64,000 nt of DNA. It comes from Oxytricha trifallax. Lineage: Eukaryota; Ciliophora; Spirotrichea; Sporadotrichida; Oxytrichidae. The stretch spans positions 1-64,000 of the forward strand of contig ARYC01002111.1 in NCBI GenBank assembly GCA_000711775.1, written 5' to 3'. Of the stretch, positions 46,700 to 59,014 are shown in pieces; the first letter of the stretch is position 1, and the number at the start of each line of letters is the position of its first letter. The notes beneath the pieces are model-generated. The model had not been told where the DNA came from and did no database searches. It worked only from the letters and a program-made list of their open reading frames with translations. The position numbers and the translations under genes are program-made.

Positions 46700-49619
46700 T
46701 AACATGTAGTTATACAGTTTCAATGTGATTTTCAATGAAAATAATTGCTATTATTATAAAACATTTATTCTAAGTAAATTGACTTCAATTTATAATTGCA
46801 AGGCATTTTAATCGTTCCTAAATCTTGAAAAGAGTTAGTACCTACTGCTTATTAGTGATCAGTTAAATATCAAATATGTTAGTGCTTTTCAAGCAAGGTA
46901 ATTTATAGACATTTAAACTTCAAATATTATGTAGAGATATTATCATTGCTTTTTTTGCAAAATAACTTTTAGTTTGATTTGATGCTCTTGTATATTTATT
47001 ATCAACTATAAACTTAGTTAGAATCTAATTATAGAATTTCAATATAAATAATAAGTAGAGATATTTGCTAGATCTTGATTTATAGGATTGCTTTGAAATT
47101 AGATAGTCAAAATTTACTGACTTGGCAATATTAAAAGGGACCATAATAACTCAAATATCAATAAATATTTTGACAGATTTATATAATAATATATATGAAG
47201 CTATAATTAATTATATTTTAAAATAATAATTATGTAATAATGGGCTCTGAAATTATCTAAATTATTATAATGCTAAACTTTATATCAGCGCTCAATTATT
47301 TCTAATTTTAACTGACTGTCTCTAATTACACTGTGTCTTTCTCATACTAGGTAGCTTGCTTATTATTTATGTGACTCTGCTCATTCTTCTTAGTTTTTTC
47401 CGGTTACTGTTTATTGATTTGTGTAAGATTGAATATGATGGTCCTTTTTAATAAGTCTACTGTTTATTCTGCATGAAATTAGTTGTTCTTTCTTCATAAA
47501 CAACAGTTAATTGTATGTACTTAATAAATTAGGAAGACACAACCTAACTTTCGCATTAATTGTTAAAAATCACTTCTAATATTATTCTACATTTTAGATA
47601 CCATATCATTTTTTATAAATTTGCTAATTTATTGTTGTTTTATTGGGCTAATAAATACTATGATTTTTAAGCCAGTAATAATAATAATGATTTTTATATG
47701 AAAATATTTTAAAAACTATTAATTATTTAAAACTTTTGATTGCAGTATTGAAAACTGTATATGCGCGGTATTGCTGAGTGAATTCTCAGAAAGTGAGTTT
47801 CGTCTAGTTAGCCATTTATTTATTCATAATTTATTTGGGTCAATATTTTTTGCTTAATAAGGAATGACAAGCAAAAAATATTTTGATTAGAAATCTTCAA
47901 ATATATTTTGTTCGATGGATTGAGAAAGATTATTTTGATTTGTCAGTCAACATCAAAATAACTTGTATTTTAGGTCAACCAAGCTTGATTATAACAATAG
48001 CTATTAAACTTAAATTAATGACATTATACTTGTAATAAGGTTAATAATTTATGATAAACACTTTTATAAAGGAGTAACACTATTATTGACGCTAAATATT
48101 TCTCATTAATATTTTACTTTTTTTAAATGATGGTAAATACTTGTGTATTTTAGGGGATTTAACTCGCTAAACTCTAATGACTTTATTTCAACAGTTTTGA
48201 GAATAGTGAAGTTCTAAAATGTATTTTTTATATCTAATTATTTTTGTTTTAAAAAAATAAAATATTTAATTTTAACATTGCCACTATTAATGATATTGCT
48301 TTATTAAAGTAATCATTAGGTTGATATTTACAAATAAATATTGATATCATTATTATATTGGAAATGATAGCTTACAAAATTCCCTGTTTTCAATAAATTA
48401 ATTGCTTTTATCAAGCACTTTTTGAGTTAATGATTTGCATATCAGAGTTTATAATATTAGCCTACTTTCGCATTGATAATATGAAATAATGTAATATTCA
48501 TTTATTATCGAGGGTCCAAACATGCTTTAAATATTTTGGAAGCTAATGAATGATTTTATCTTAAAATTTAATAATTAAAAAAGTTAAATCACAATTTTGA
48601 GATCATAATAGAAAGTTTATTTATAATTTTATTGTTAAATTTTTAACTATGAAAACTGAAAATTGGTTTATAAACTGAGTTCTTTCTTTATTTATTTAGC
48701 TTTATTTCTTGGATTTTATATTAAACAGTATCAATTTCTAAGAGATTTAGATTTATAATTCAATATTTATAGTAAATAAATAAACAGTAGAATATAAAAT
48801 TTGATTGTTAGAATAAAATTATTCTAATTATTAAGGGATGGATGATTTATAATTATTGCTGATACAAATAAAGCTTTTTTTTTAGCAGTTACTAAGTTTC
48901 ATTTACATTATAGTTCTGACAACCACGATTTAATTAAATTAAAATGCTGAAATTTATAATAAAAATATTATTCTTGCATTTTAAAAATCAAAATTTGAAA
49001 AAATAAGTACAAAAGACCATCCTTAAATTTAATACTTCTTAAGTTATTGTAAAGTAATTAGAAAACAACTAAATTGTAGAGCAATTAATAGCACAATCAA
49101 TATTTTATTGAATTCACTAGATTTCATTTAGTAATCACATTATCTTGATAAGATATCAATTCGTTATTTGAGAATTTAAGTATGACATACTAATTCTTTA
49201 TATATCATTCAGAAATTAGTCAATCATTAAGCTTATCATATGAAAATACAATATTTAATTAAATAAAATCAGTTGAATTTGAAATAAACTGATTATTTTG
49301 ATCAAGTAAATATATTATATTTTATTGAATTAACAGGTTGATAAATATTTATGATGAATATTTTTTGATAGTATTCCAATAAACTTATCTTAAAAATAAA
49401 ACAATCAGGCAAATATATAATTAGTAATAGAATATTTTCCGCATGAATATTGATTATACTTTATTATTCCTTAATTTTTAATTAATTCATAAATTTAACT
49501 GGATATTCTGTCATATAGGCGTTATTTTTTAATAAGTTGCCCTAAAATTTTTAATTAAGATTAAAATATTTTTAAATTCTAAAAATATAGACCATTCTAT
49601 ATCATATCAGTTTACCTGA
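46700..49619. other. Long AT-rich spacer
   Basis: About 2.9 kb with no convincing coding frame, repeat pair or RNA gene. Confidence 0.5.
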
Positions 49620-49790
49620 TTCTCCGAGCTTTCTCTCCATACAGTAAATTGATTTTATCGCTAAGGTCTTGCTTTGGTGGCCGACTCTTCTACTTTCTCA
49701 TCATTTGAAATGTAGCAAATAGTTCATTAAATAATTTATAGAATCTAAGAACATTTCAAAATCTTGCTTCACAATCAACAATCTCATTTT
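49620..49790 (-). CDS. Short coding segment, basic, unknown
   Basis: A GC-richer minus-strand frame reads FYKLFNELFATFQMMRKQKS then PPKQDLSDKINLLYGEKAR, ending at a GTAAAC that could be an intron donor. Isolated in AT-rich DNA; a likely MDS or exon of a gene not otherwise seen. Confidence 0.4.
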
Positions 49791-50689
49791 AAATAACCCC
49801 TTGATTTAATGTCAAAATCTATTATTTTCATGTGCAATGTGTAGTTGTGCAACATAAGCATTTTTATTATACTTTCATTTATATATATATATATATATAT
49901 AATCATCTCTCTTTTTTTATTTTCGTATCTTTTACTAATTTTTCTTTATATTATGCTATACTTGATTTGATGAAATCAAAGATTTACTCACAAATTAAAA
50001 ATTGTTTTTACATGCTCAGTCTGATATTTTTTTAGCGGATTTTGAATACTTTATTTTAAGTTAAATCTAGCCTAATTGGTTTACTTATAGCTTAACTCTT
50101 ATGATTTCAGTTTTGTTCAATAATTTTCTTGTTTTTAAGCTATTCATATTTTTATTTCTGGAATTTTATTCTCTCCTCCAATTAAATCTTTAATTGATAA
50201 AAGTAAAAATTAATTGAAAAAAAATAAATCTGTATTAGTTTTTAATTAAGGCATCACTTTTAAGCTATATTATAAAATCTCTCATAGCAGCATTCTCATT
50301 CTCCCAAATAAAATAAATGATTTTATTCATATATATTGGTATTAATTATAGTTAACTATCATGGATATAAGAATTGAGTGTTAATATTTCATATAAAATA
50401 ACTAGGCTCTCATTTAAAGTCCCTAGGTTGTTTCCAAAGATTCTAAAAAGATATAAATTAAGTAACAATAATAATAATAATAATGTGATCACATTGAGGT
50501 CTCTGGGGACCCCCGATCTTATATATATGTTAATATATGTAAGGGACTAGCCCTTTTATAGATTAAAGCGCGTTTATTGATTTGGCACTATTTTGTTCTC
50601 TCTCTGACTGTGTTTTCTCATTTTCTTTTCTTCTTTGTGATGAATCTCGTTTTCTTGTATTTGACATTCTTTGTTATTCTATAAATTAA
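49791..50689. other. AT-rich spacer with a (TA)n tract and a small GC-rich hairpin region
   Basis: (TA)n near 49880. Around 50494-50560 lie GGTCTCTGGGGACCCCC and AAGGGACTAGCCCTT, both able to form short hairpins. No known RNA family recognised. Confidence 0.4.
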
Positions 50690-51072
50690 GTAAAATTATT
50701 GACATTTGCTTGAACTTATCATTATTTTTATTTTCTTTCTATTTAAAATAATTTGTGGTCTTTTAAAAATATTAATAAATGTATTTAATATTACCATGTC
50801 TGGGGAGATGAGGGACCTCATATCATCATAAGATATTATTATGATTTTTGGGTATCCAAAAGCCAAGGAATTCAATTCCATAGTTAGGGTCTCGAAATAC
50901 CCATTTATTGTTGTTGTTTCATGTCACCACATCTCTTTTATAATCATGTTAAAATTTGATTTCATATCAATACCTGAATTCAAACTCCTCCAACTTATAT
51001 CTAAAGACTCCAAAGATTCAGGTTTTATATATGAGTCTTGGAAATCTAGATTTGTAAGTAAGCCTTAATGAA
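50690..51072 (-). CDS. Leucine-rich coding segment, unknown
   Basis: Minus-strand frames read LLTNLDFQDSYIKPESLESL then DISWRSLNSGIDMKSN to a TGA near 50922. One frame over they read GYFETLTMELNSLAFGYPK through ISYDDMRSLISPDMVILNTF. The alternating Leu pattern is compatible with leucine-rich repeats but no consensus repeat is complete. The frame change implies an indel or a missed IES. Confidence 0.4.
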
Positions 51073-51379
51073 TAAATAGAGAATGAGAATGACTCCATGA
51101 AAGCTAGGGTCACCAAAATAGATACTCTTTTAAATTGACAATTTTATTAAAAAAATAATGAATGTTAAATATATTGCTTATTATCTTTATTCTAGTTCTA
51201 TCAATAAAGGCAAATTTATGGCAACATATTGCTGTAGCAATTAATGTAAAGGATCAAACAAGACCTCTTAAATATATTTCTTTTTGTAAGAAAAAGTTAT
51301 GATGAATAATAACAGATGAACAACTAATTGTGCGATAAATAATTTTTTTCCCTATGGTATCATCTAAGTCTAAAAATAA

Positions 51380-51645
51380 TAAAACCCCATTGATCAATTA
51401 AGACACGAAGATCGGGGTTAATAACAATTAAATTAAAAAATAATTAATATTGGCGTATAATTATTATGTTTGGGCTAATTATTAAAACTATTAAATTGAT
51501 TAATTGTACTTACCAAATAATCCAATCAGAGTATGCAAATTTGATTTTAGCTTAATTACATTCATTTTCAGCCAATAATTATTAATTTTTAATTTAATAG
51601 TTCTTAACTCAAATTCTCATGTCTTAATTCATCTATGGGGTTTAA
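51380..51645. mobile_element. Second, diverged copy of the C4-ended MITE
   Basis: Starts TAAAACCCCATTGAT and ends in the inverted counterpart ATGGGGTTTAA. The centre keeps ATTGGCGTATAATTATTATG and TTTGGGCTAATTATTAAAAC, the same block as the element at 17825-18092. Length is about 266 bp. No coding frame is recognised across its insertion point. Confidence 0.85.
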
Positions 51646-51914
51646 TACAAAACTATAGGAAATATTAAAATATGTTATTAATTTGGATCATATTTTGATT
51701 TTTCTAAATCTTGATTAATTTGATAAAACTTTTAAGTTATTTACATATCAAAAATATAATAAAAGAATGTTAAAAAATAGATAAAAAAGTGCAAAAAATG
51801 AATATTGTTTTATCTTTAAGTGTCTTAATTATCGAGCAAATTTATAAGAACATTTCAATAATAGAAATTAAATTGAATAATTCACATTCTATATGATTAC
51901 TCAGTAGTTTTAGT

Positions 51915-52700
51915 TGCTGCATTTAATTGTTGCACTTAATTTTCCATTTGCGCTCTATACATTCTTTTGGTTAGACATAATGACTGTTTATTCGTATATT
52001 CTCCTATTCTCCATTACTTCTTTTTCATCAAAATTTTTCAGAGCTCCCTCTTTGGTTCCTGCGATTACTCCATTGCTGATCTCTCCACTGTATTGTTACT
52101 CTCTGATCTAACTCTTTGGTCTACCTTCAAGGCATCAAGCATCTTTGTCTTTTCTTTGAATCCAATTAAGCCATCTATGCAGCCTCAGTAATCAACCCTA
52201 CATCCTCTTCTGCAGTTGAGATTGTCATTGTCTCTTCTCTCTCTCGTTTTCCTGGCTCTAAATCCTCAATGAAATCATCATTTACGAGTTTCTTCTCTCC
52301 CACTTGATTTACTCATCAGCTGAAGACTGGTCTTGATATTGGGCATCTTCGGCATTTTTGAACTTTAGGTATTACAAACGAAGTAAGAAACGAACCTTCG
52401 ATTGGGGGCGGCTAGTGGAATCACTCGATTATCCATATTTTTATCTATGGAGAAGAATTTCCGACAAAGACAAGTGTCTTAGATTGCAGATAAGGGAGCT
52501 TATTTTCGGAGACAACAATTTGCAATTAGCCAGTGCCCTGAGCAAATTTCGTTGATAGGAGATATAATTATTGATCAAATTAATCTTAAGCCTGCGAATC
52601 TCTCTAGCCTAGTGACTTTTTCCTCTCTCGACTGCTTGATTCCCTCTATCTTGCTGTGTGAAGCGCTAAGGCGGATTCTTAGACGATCTAAAAGGATAAA
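51915..52700 (-). pseudogene. Decayed acidic/basic protein segments
   Basis: Minus-strand frames with clear coding character: KKLVNDDFIEDLEPGKRERE then STAEEDVGLITEAAQMAQL (about 52170-52290), followed one frame over by DALKVDQRVRSESNNTVERS (about 52060-52130). Upstream NAEDAQYQDQSSADEQIKWE (about 52295-52355) is in a third register. Frequent frame changes indicate decay. Plus-strand frames over 52360-52560 also look protein-like, so strand assignment there is uncertain. No domain recognised. Confidence 0.35.
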
Positions 52701-52709
52701 AATAAGATG

Positions 52710-53340
52710 GAGTGCTCTTACCATTAATCAGGGTATGGAATCCTAAAGCAATTTACTGCTTGAGCTGCATTTGTTGGTGTCTCAACCAATGTAATTCCAA
52801 TCGACTTTGGCACTTCGGAGCTCCACTATGTCTTTCTCCAACTAAAGGGAACAGGCTCAAGATACAAGTGAGTAGAAGTTTATTAATGTTCACAAAGGGG
52901 CGAATACAATAATTTTATCACTAATACTCTTTGAGTCCTTACCTTTATAGAAATAGTCTTCAAACTAAGTTGCCACATCAAGTTCATCTAACTCACATTT
53001 CCAAGGACTATTTTAAATACGCTAACTCCAAGATCCTAAATGCTCAACGATTTTTAAGCATTGTCGGCATTGCAAGGGATGGTCACATGATTGTTGAATC
53101 ATATAAAGCCACTGAAGTTTTATGGTCACCATGTGATAGTGATGCGAGTAATGATTTTACATTAAACGGCAAATATTTCCATTGCATTCAACCCATCTTT
53201 CACTGCACCTATGCCTGAAGGGCTTTCCGCATGTAATTCTGGCAGAATTTCATTATCATAGATGATCTCTGGTTGTGGTTGTGTATTTCTCATCATCCTG
53301 GATCAGATCACTGTCTAAAAGAGGCCATTTAGAGTTGTTA
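52710..53340 (+). pseudogene. YHYH-domain protein gene remnant
   Basis: The plus-strand frame 52931-53218 reads SKDYFKYANSKILNAQRFLS, then VGIARDGHMIVESYKATEVL and WSPCDSDASNDFTLNGKYFH. The VGIA-DGHMI...Y...D-CN-...G-Y order matches YHYH-domain proteins, in which the first block is normally followed by GPY and the D-CNG motif. Here GPY and CNG are altered. Upstream LWHFGAPLCLSPTKGNRLKI is followed by GTGAGT, a possible intron donor (about 52870), with an acceptor near 52950. The domain is cut short by TGA at 53216-53218. Function of the family is unknown; substitutions and frame breaks suggest a remnant. Confidence 0.5.
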
Positions 53341-54452
53341 GGAATAAATTTAAAGTCTGATTAATAATATTAATAGTCTAAAATACTCACATTAGATATT
53401 TTTTAGCTTTTAGAATATTACACTTTGTACTTAAATATATAGGGGCCATTAAAAATTTAACAAAATACCTAATATTAAGAATAATTATGCAATATTTTAA
53501 ATTTGAATTAACTCTAAACAACTTCCAAATTAAAATTAAAACTATTCTTTTAATAGATTTATTTGAAAATTAATTTAGATAAAAAGATGATTCATAAATA
53601 ATATTTCTAATAAATAAATTTATAAGTTTAATTAAAATATTTTTAAAATTTTCCAAAATATTTAACTAAAATTTAATTGATAATTTGAGAGTAAGATAAG
53701 ACCAAAACTAGTAAAAAAATTAATGAGACAAGTGTACAGCTGTGTAGAAATATAGTAATTTTATGATAGTAAGATATGGCTTCATTATTGCTAGGAATAT
53801 TTGAAATTTATAAGAAGGCAAGATTTTTTACACTTTTCCATCTCCATTTATCATGTCATCTTATCGTAGCTCAATAAGCGTGGGATTGAAGAAATCTAGG
53901 TTTTAAGCTGCGCTACAAAAGGCAATACTTTATGGGAGCCGAAAATTAGTAGGAGCTGAGATATAGGGCAGTCACGATAAATATATATATATATATGAAT
54001 GGTTTATTATTAAATAGAATAAATTTATTTTTAGAAGGAGTTATCTTATTAGGGGACATGCCATTATATCATTTAGATATAGATTATTTTTAAATTCTTT
54101 TTTATGTTAAATATATGATGTGATGGTCATTCATTACTTCAGACTTGTGTACTTCAAATAAAATCTTCTCTGAAGATGTTGATAATAAAAATCTCCATTT
54201 AGCTTATTAGCAATTAAAAGTCATATTGTCCTTTCATAGAGATAATAAGAGATTCAATTTAACGATAAATTATTTCTTGTTAAAAATTATATTAATTTTA
54301 TCATTATTAAGTCACTATATTTATTCATTGTATTCATAGAATGAACTATTCTAATGAAAGCGATATTTTCTTATATTATTTTAATATAAATCTATTCTTC
54401 TATTAATATATTGTTTCTAATTCCAAGAATTATCAAAATTAATTTTAAGATT
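53341..54452. other. AT-rich spacer
   Basis: Includes a short (TA)n near 53985. No supported gene. Confidence 0.5.
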
Positions 54453-55141
54453 ATTTTATCAGTGTTGATGATGAATGATATAAAATCAAATAAATTTAAC
54501 ATATCACTGTTTAATACTAAAATCAAACCATCATTTTAGTCGTGACGTAGACGTATCTGAGTGAGTTGACGTGGCAAACTTCTGTGACGTGGCAGTCGTA
54601 AAGTAGAAAACTCCGAAAAAACCAATCTCGCTATCACCTAGTCTCCTCCCAAATCAAGATGTCTGGTTACAACCCAGACAGAGCTTGCAGGATTCAATTC
54701 GGTGATAGAAGGTGGAGAAAAACGCTTACCGGTCCCACCGCTGCTGGGAAACGTAATCCCTGTCCTTTCGCTGTGGTAGCTTCAGTACCCTAACCCGGTG
54801 TGGGAGAAAAATCCTTATCGTTGGCTTCAATGGTTTTCGTCTTCTCACTTTCGAAGGCAGAGCGTACCTTCATCCTGCTCCCTATTACCTAGGAAACTGA
54901 ACTCAAGCCAGGAAACTCATCTATGCAGGGAAATCCTTAGCGTGCAGACGACTCGAGGAGTCTAGGATCTGACAGATTGAACCCCGCCGATTGGCCCCTC
55001 ATGCGTTGCGCCCAGCAACCCCCTACCTGCCCTCGGTAGGCCTTAGTGTAGTAAAAAGCTCTATCAGAAAGTCTCCAGCCTCGGGCCCCTGTGGGTCACC
55101 CTATCCTTATAACTTTCTAATTTAATAATTTTATCAGTGTT
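54453..55141. mobile_element. GC-rich insertion flanked by a 14-bp direct repeat
   Basis: The 14-mer ATTTTATCAGTGTT occurs at 54453-54466 and 55128-55141. Between them 661 bp include a core (about 54540-55105) near 50 percent GC, against about 25 percent around it. A 14-bp duplication fits target-primed (LINE/SINE-type) or similar insertion, but there is no poly-A tail. An A/T-rich left shoulder carries GTGACGTAG and two GACGTGGCA motifs. I do not recognise the sequence. Confidence 0.55.
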
Positions 55142-55150
55142 AAAATTTGA
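54659..55150 (+). CDS. Hypothetical 163-codon ORF in the GC-rich insertion
   Basis: ATG (MSGYNPDRACRIQFGDRRWR) to TGA at 55148-55150, with TAR as Gln and no internal TGA. The frame is actually open from about 54535. Composition is Pro/Ser/Arg-rich with no recognised domain. At this GC content a few TGAs would be expected by chance, so openness is mildly suggestive but not proof. The sequence could equally be a structured non-coding RNA-derived repeat. Confidence 0.3.
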
Positions 55151-56823
55151 TTTTTGCAGTTATAACTTTATTTAAAAGAAGATAAAAATTATGATTATAA
55201 TAAATTCCATATATATTTTAATTACCTTCTATTTTTTATTTTTAAAAGTTATTTAGTATTCCTCTGTATAAGATTCTAAATATCATATATTTTATAATTA
55301 TTTCAATGCTTGGAGATATTTTGGCATCAAATAGATGAATTATCGATCATAGATCTTTAAAATTAAAGAATTATTTAAAGTTAATAAATAACATAATTGA
55401 TTAATAAATGGTCTAGATTAAAATTTAAATGGAACTGTGAAACACAACTAAAGAGAAAGAGTAACCAAGATACTAAGGACTTACTCATTTAAATTTTCCA
55501 CTATAAGTAAGTAATTCTCCAATATTTCAATTGATAACTTTTAATTTAACTTATTTTTATTTTAATATCTGAATGAAACAACGAAGTATACAATTTTTAA
55601 GAATATAGGAAATTAAAACTGCGATGTTGATATTGGCCTGTGAAATTCGAACTATAAGTATAATAAAGTATATACTAAAATAAATATTTTACCATGTCAA
55701 CTTATTTGAGTCTAGGCTAAAGTAGAATTGATTTAGAAAATGCAAAATAAAAATAAAAGCAAAATTTATAAATAAGTTTTCTAAAAATGTACATTAATTA
55801 TAGCATACTTTTAAGTCTTTATATCATACCATTAATCTTAAGGTTAAACAAAATATTATTTTAGAATGTATAAATAATGACAGTTTTGTATTAATGTATT
55901 TGTAATTATTCTGATTCTTTTCTATTTTATCTATAATTAAAATATTGTCATTGGGGGGAATAAAATTAATACCTGCCTATAATGCTGTTACAAGTACAAT
56001 ATTTTTGATTTAAGTAATCATTGATTGTAAAAATCGATTACAAATACTTGAAATTTAAGTCATTTTAGAGTTTAAGCCTTTTAAAGACAAACCCCGATTA
56101 TTTATTTTGAAAATATTGCAATTTTCAATCTGATGCGTATTTGATATTATATATTTCTACAATTGCAAATTAATAACCTAAAGTACATTTTTGCTAAATT
56201 AACGAATACATGTCATAAATGTATATGATTACAGTAATTTATATTAAATAATATATAATAAATTTAATTATATATTAAAATATGTCTCTACTCTCTATAA
56301 ATACAAATTCAGGAATCCTTGTATTTCCATTTGAAATTATAGATTTAGTCTAAATAGAATTACGAATATATTTTATATTAATTATAAAGCAACCTTATTA
56401 AATACATATAATAATATTTTATCCACAAAGAGTGATTATAGGGAGTGTTTTTGAATCATTATTTTTTAAAGGTAATTTTTCTAAATTTCTTTATAGATTT
56501 CATATAAGTCTATAGGTACATTTATAAAATATTAAAATATTATTATAAGCTAATTTCATAACAATATTAAAATGATAAAACTTATAATTTGAGTTTTTGA
56601 GTGTGTCCAATTAAAGGACATTAAATATTAATATATATGCCATTATACCTCTTAAACCATTTAAATATATTTAATAAAATAAATAATGATTTAAATGAAT
56701 TTCACTAATGTAAAATTAATGAAATGCGTTTCACTAATTTAATAAAAGATGTTTAAAAAAATCGAGAATGAAATTTAAATACATTATTGAATTATTTATT
56801 ATTAGGAAAAAGAAAATTACGTT
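55151..56823. other. AT-rich spacer; expected to hold the left end of the four-gene transposon
   Basis: No coding frame. I looked for an inverted repeat matching the 60.4-60.8 kb side and did not find one. Confidence 0.45.
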
Positions 56824-57372
56824 TCATAGGTTCTTGATTATCTGCACTATTTCAAGGTATAAGTTCTTTGACTCCGATGGCGTCTCTCTGGGATCGTTGT
56901 TCTTCACCATTTCATTCAACTGCTGTCTAATATGGGTTTCGAATCCCCTCTTGAACTAAATAGTTATTGGCTATGATAACATGCGCATCACCTTAGTTAG
57001 CAGTGTATAGGGAATAGTAGGATTGTCCTTGAGCATTTTACAAAAAAAGCTGAAGAGATTATTCTCGATCTATAGCAGTACCTTCCCAAATTTATCCTCC
57101 ATCAAGGCTCCTCTGGGTTAAACTCCTCCAACTACTGACTCCTCTAATCCCAGTTCCTCCATTTCTTTTAAAATCAATATCTTGAAGTGGTTTAGTCTCG
57201 TTCTATGACCGCGGAGGACGACCCATGAAAAGGCTGCACTAATTATTTCTTTGTCATCTTTAGGAGCAACCACTTACTTCAATACTTGATCTGGAAATGG
57301 GAGCTCTTTCATTTTCTTTATAGCGACTATATACTTTTACATCTTCTCAAACTTGCTCTTTGTTTACTTCAT
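56824..57372 (-). CDS. 182-residue helical protein of the four-gene element, unknown
   Basis: ATG at 57372, TGA at 56826-56824. Charged, Leu-rich and mostly helical (MKQTKSKFEKMQKYIVAIKK; LVEVLL-like core around GHRTRLNHFKILILKEMEEL; FKRGFETHIRQQLNEMVKNN). No domain recognised. It is in the same frame as the protease-like ORF upstream, 39 nt after that ORF's TGA, and the intervening codons are open. It could therefore be either a separate protein or the C-terminal half reached by reading through one TGA. Separate expression is the simpler reading under the hypotrich code. Confidence 0.65.
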
Positions 57373-57411
57373 TATATTTATCTGCTTATTCTAAATGGTT
57401 TCGCTCTAAAC

Positions 57412-58578
57412 TCAATCTTGCTCTGTAACTATTTATAATCTCTTTTGCCTCCCTTTTTGTGTGCTGTCTAATAATGCTGCCTTAGCATCCATTTCTCTAC
57501 CTCTATCAGCTCTCTTGCCAATTAATTATAATGCTCTTGATTTTCTTGGAGTGCTTTGAGGTATTGCTTGCTTGTTGGTTCTATGCTGTTTATTGCCTTT
57601 GTTGTGAGGATTGGTTCGACGATTTTTTCGGGAGCTCTTCCTGCTGCTTTTGATTTTCATCCTGTTACCGCCTTGCTTTACCACCTTTTCTCCCTTCATA
57701 AAACGATACCATTCTCGTTTAAAAGCCTTTCTCTTTTTATAGGGAGGATTGTCTGCACGAATAGCCAGCATACCAATGTAATACACTCCGTGGTACCATT
57801 ATTAGAGTTAATCTCCCTCAGGTGTAATTTCAATTGGTCTATCCTCCGCAGAATCCAATAACCACCATTCGCCAGCATCTTTTACTACGGCTGCTGCATG
57901 ACACTGTTTGTGGGATTTTTATAGCCCATTTTCGAGTGAAGTTGTTAACACCATAATTTAGATTATGAATTTGCTATCTGGATTATCGGTCTCCAAGAGA
58001 CCCCACCACCCTTGGTGTATATTCGCCTTCATATTACGAAGGATAACTCCCGAGAAGGCACGTGTAAAAATTGGGCTGTACCATTAATCGATGTTAGGGT
58101 CGTAGAATAGAAACGGAAGGTTCTTGTACCAGTAACCTTCCTCCCAAGGCATCTCCAACTTTCTTTTATTGGACATGTGAGTTCTTGATTCGTAAAGTGC
58201 ATGAAACTTTTCAAGGGAATCAAATAACGCTCCACCAGCGACCATATTGCTGGCAGTTATAAAACATGTGAGAGTAGATTAGTCCTGCTTACCCGGATGC
58301 CAGTATGCTTTCTTAAAGATGTCTTGCGGAGGCAACTATTAAACTTCATCAGAATATAATTGGGTGGTCTTAAATTATTTAAGAATCTGCTTATAAGCTC
58401 CTTGAATAAATTATTCCCTTGTTTGCTGAATCATTGAACCATAATCGATGTCTTAGAAACTGTCATACGTTTTTGTTAACATATTTTCTTATTCTCGAGA
58501 GAAGTTGAGGAAAGTGCATTGATAGTCATTTAGCTCTGGAATAATGTGTAGTTATACTATCTTTATCATCTTCTTCAT
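57412..58578 (-). CDS. Papain/C39-like cysteine-protease-like protein
   Basis: 388 codons, ATG at 58578 chosen because a TGA lies two codons upstream; TGA at 57414-57412. The core has the order expected of a papain-like fold: Gln and Cys in KQDQSTLTCFITASNMVAGG (about residues 88-107), then CHAAAVVKDAGEWWLLDS (about residues 245-262) supplying His and a downstream Asp. This is similar to C39-type peptidases (Q...C..A..M; H...V....W.L.D). The C terminus (beyond about residue 300) is strongly basic (KIKSSRKSSRKNRRTNPHNK), suggesting nucleic-acid or nuclear association. Ten Trp codons are all TGG and there is no TGA, good evidence that TGA is stop here. Protease activity is inference. Confidence 0.65.
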
Positions 58579-58645
58579 CTTTCACAACACTTTGGTATGA
58601 GTTGTCTCCATTCTCCGATTCCTCAAAAGATTCAAAACTCTGTTT

Positions 58646-59014
58646 TCAACAGTACTTAAAATTAGGAGTGAAAGTGCTTGCTTTTTTATCTTGTGATTTT
58701 TAAATCTTTTCAGATATTGTTGCTATCGTGTCATAGTGAACAACATACATGCCATTTTGAAGAGTTTTGTGACGGGCGGTACATTTTTGTTAGTAGACCT
58801 TGACGTCCATCAGCTCAAATCTTTTGTCAATTAAAAATTTCTCAGCTTCATCAATTGCCCAATCCCCCATTAAGTTTGATTCAGGTATCCAACTATCGTG
58901 TTTTGGCCCATACCCTTTCCATCTAATCAAGTATTCAAACCCATTTTCTGACTTGCGTGCATCTAGTATCTTGCTTATATCATATTGAAGTTGCTCTTTC
59001 ACAAGTTTTTACAT
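58646..59014 (-). CDS. Chromodomain protein
   Basis: 122 codons, ATG at 59014 (MQKLVKEQLQYDISKILDAR), TGA at 58648-58646. Residues about 10-60 form a canonical chromodomain: ILDARKSENGFEYLIRWKGY, then GPKHDSWIPESNL and an ending helix AIDEAEKFL. The aromatic-cage positions (Y of EYLIRW, W of RWKGY, W of DSWIP) are kept, so binding of methylated histone tails is plausible. Coding-like sequence continues in the same frame past the stop for about 45 codons (SFESFEESENGDNSYQS), so an older, longer form or stop-codon read-through is possible. In transposons a chromodomain may steer integration to, or recognise, heterochromatin; here that is inference. Confidence 0.85.

Noticed and set aside
50480..50570. 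GC-rich hairpins suggested a tRNA or small RNA gene.
   Set aside because: No cloverleaf, no A/B boxes and no recognisable RNA family features.
54659..54720. A tRNA-like B box (GGATTCAATTC) at the start of the GC-rich insertion, implying a SINE.
   Set aside because: It deviates from the consensus and no A box lies at the right distance.
55151..56823. Searched for a left inverted repeat of the four-gene element.
   Set aside because: No sequence matching the complement of 60432-60800 was found by eye; ends left undefined.
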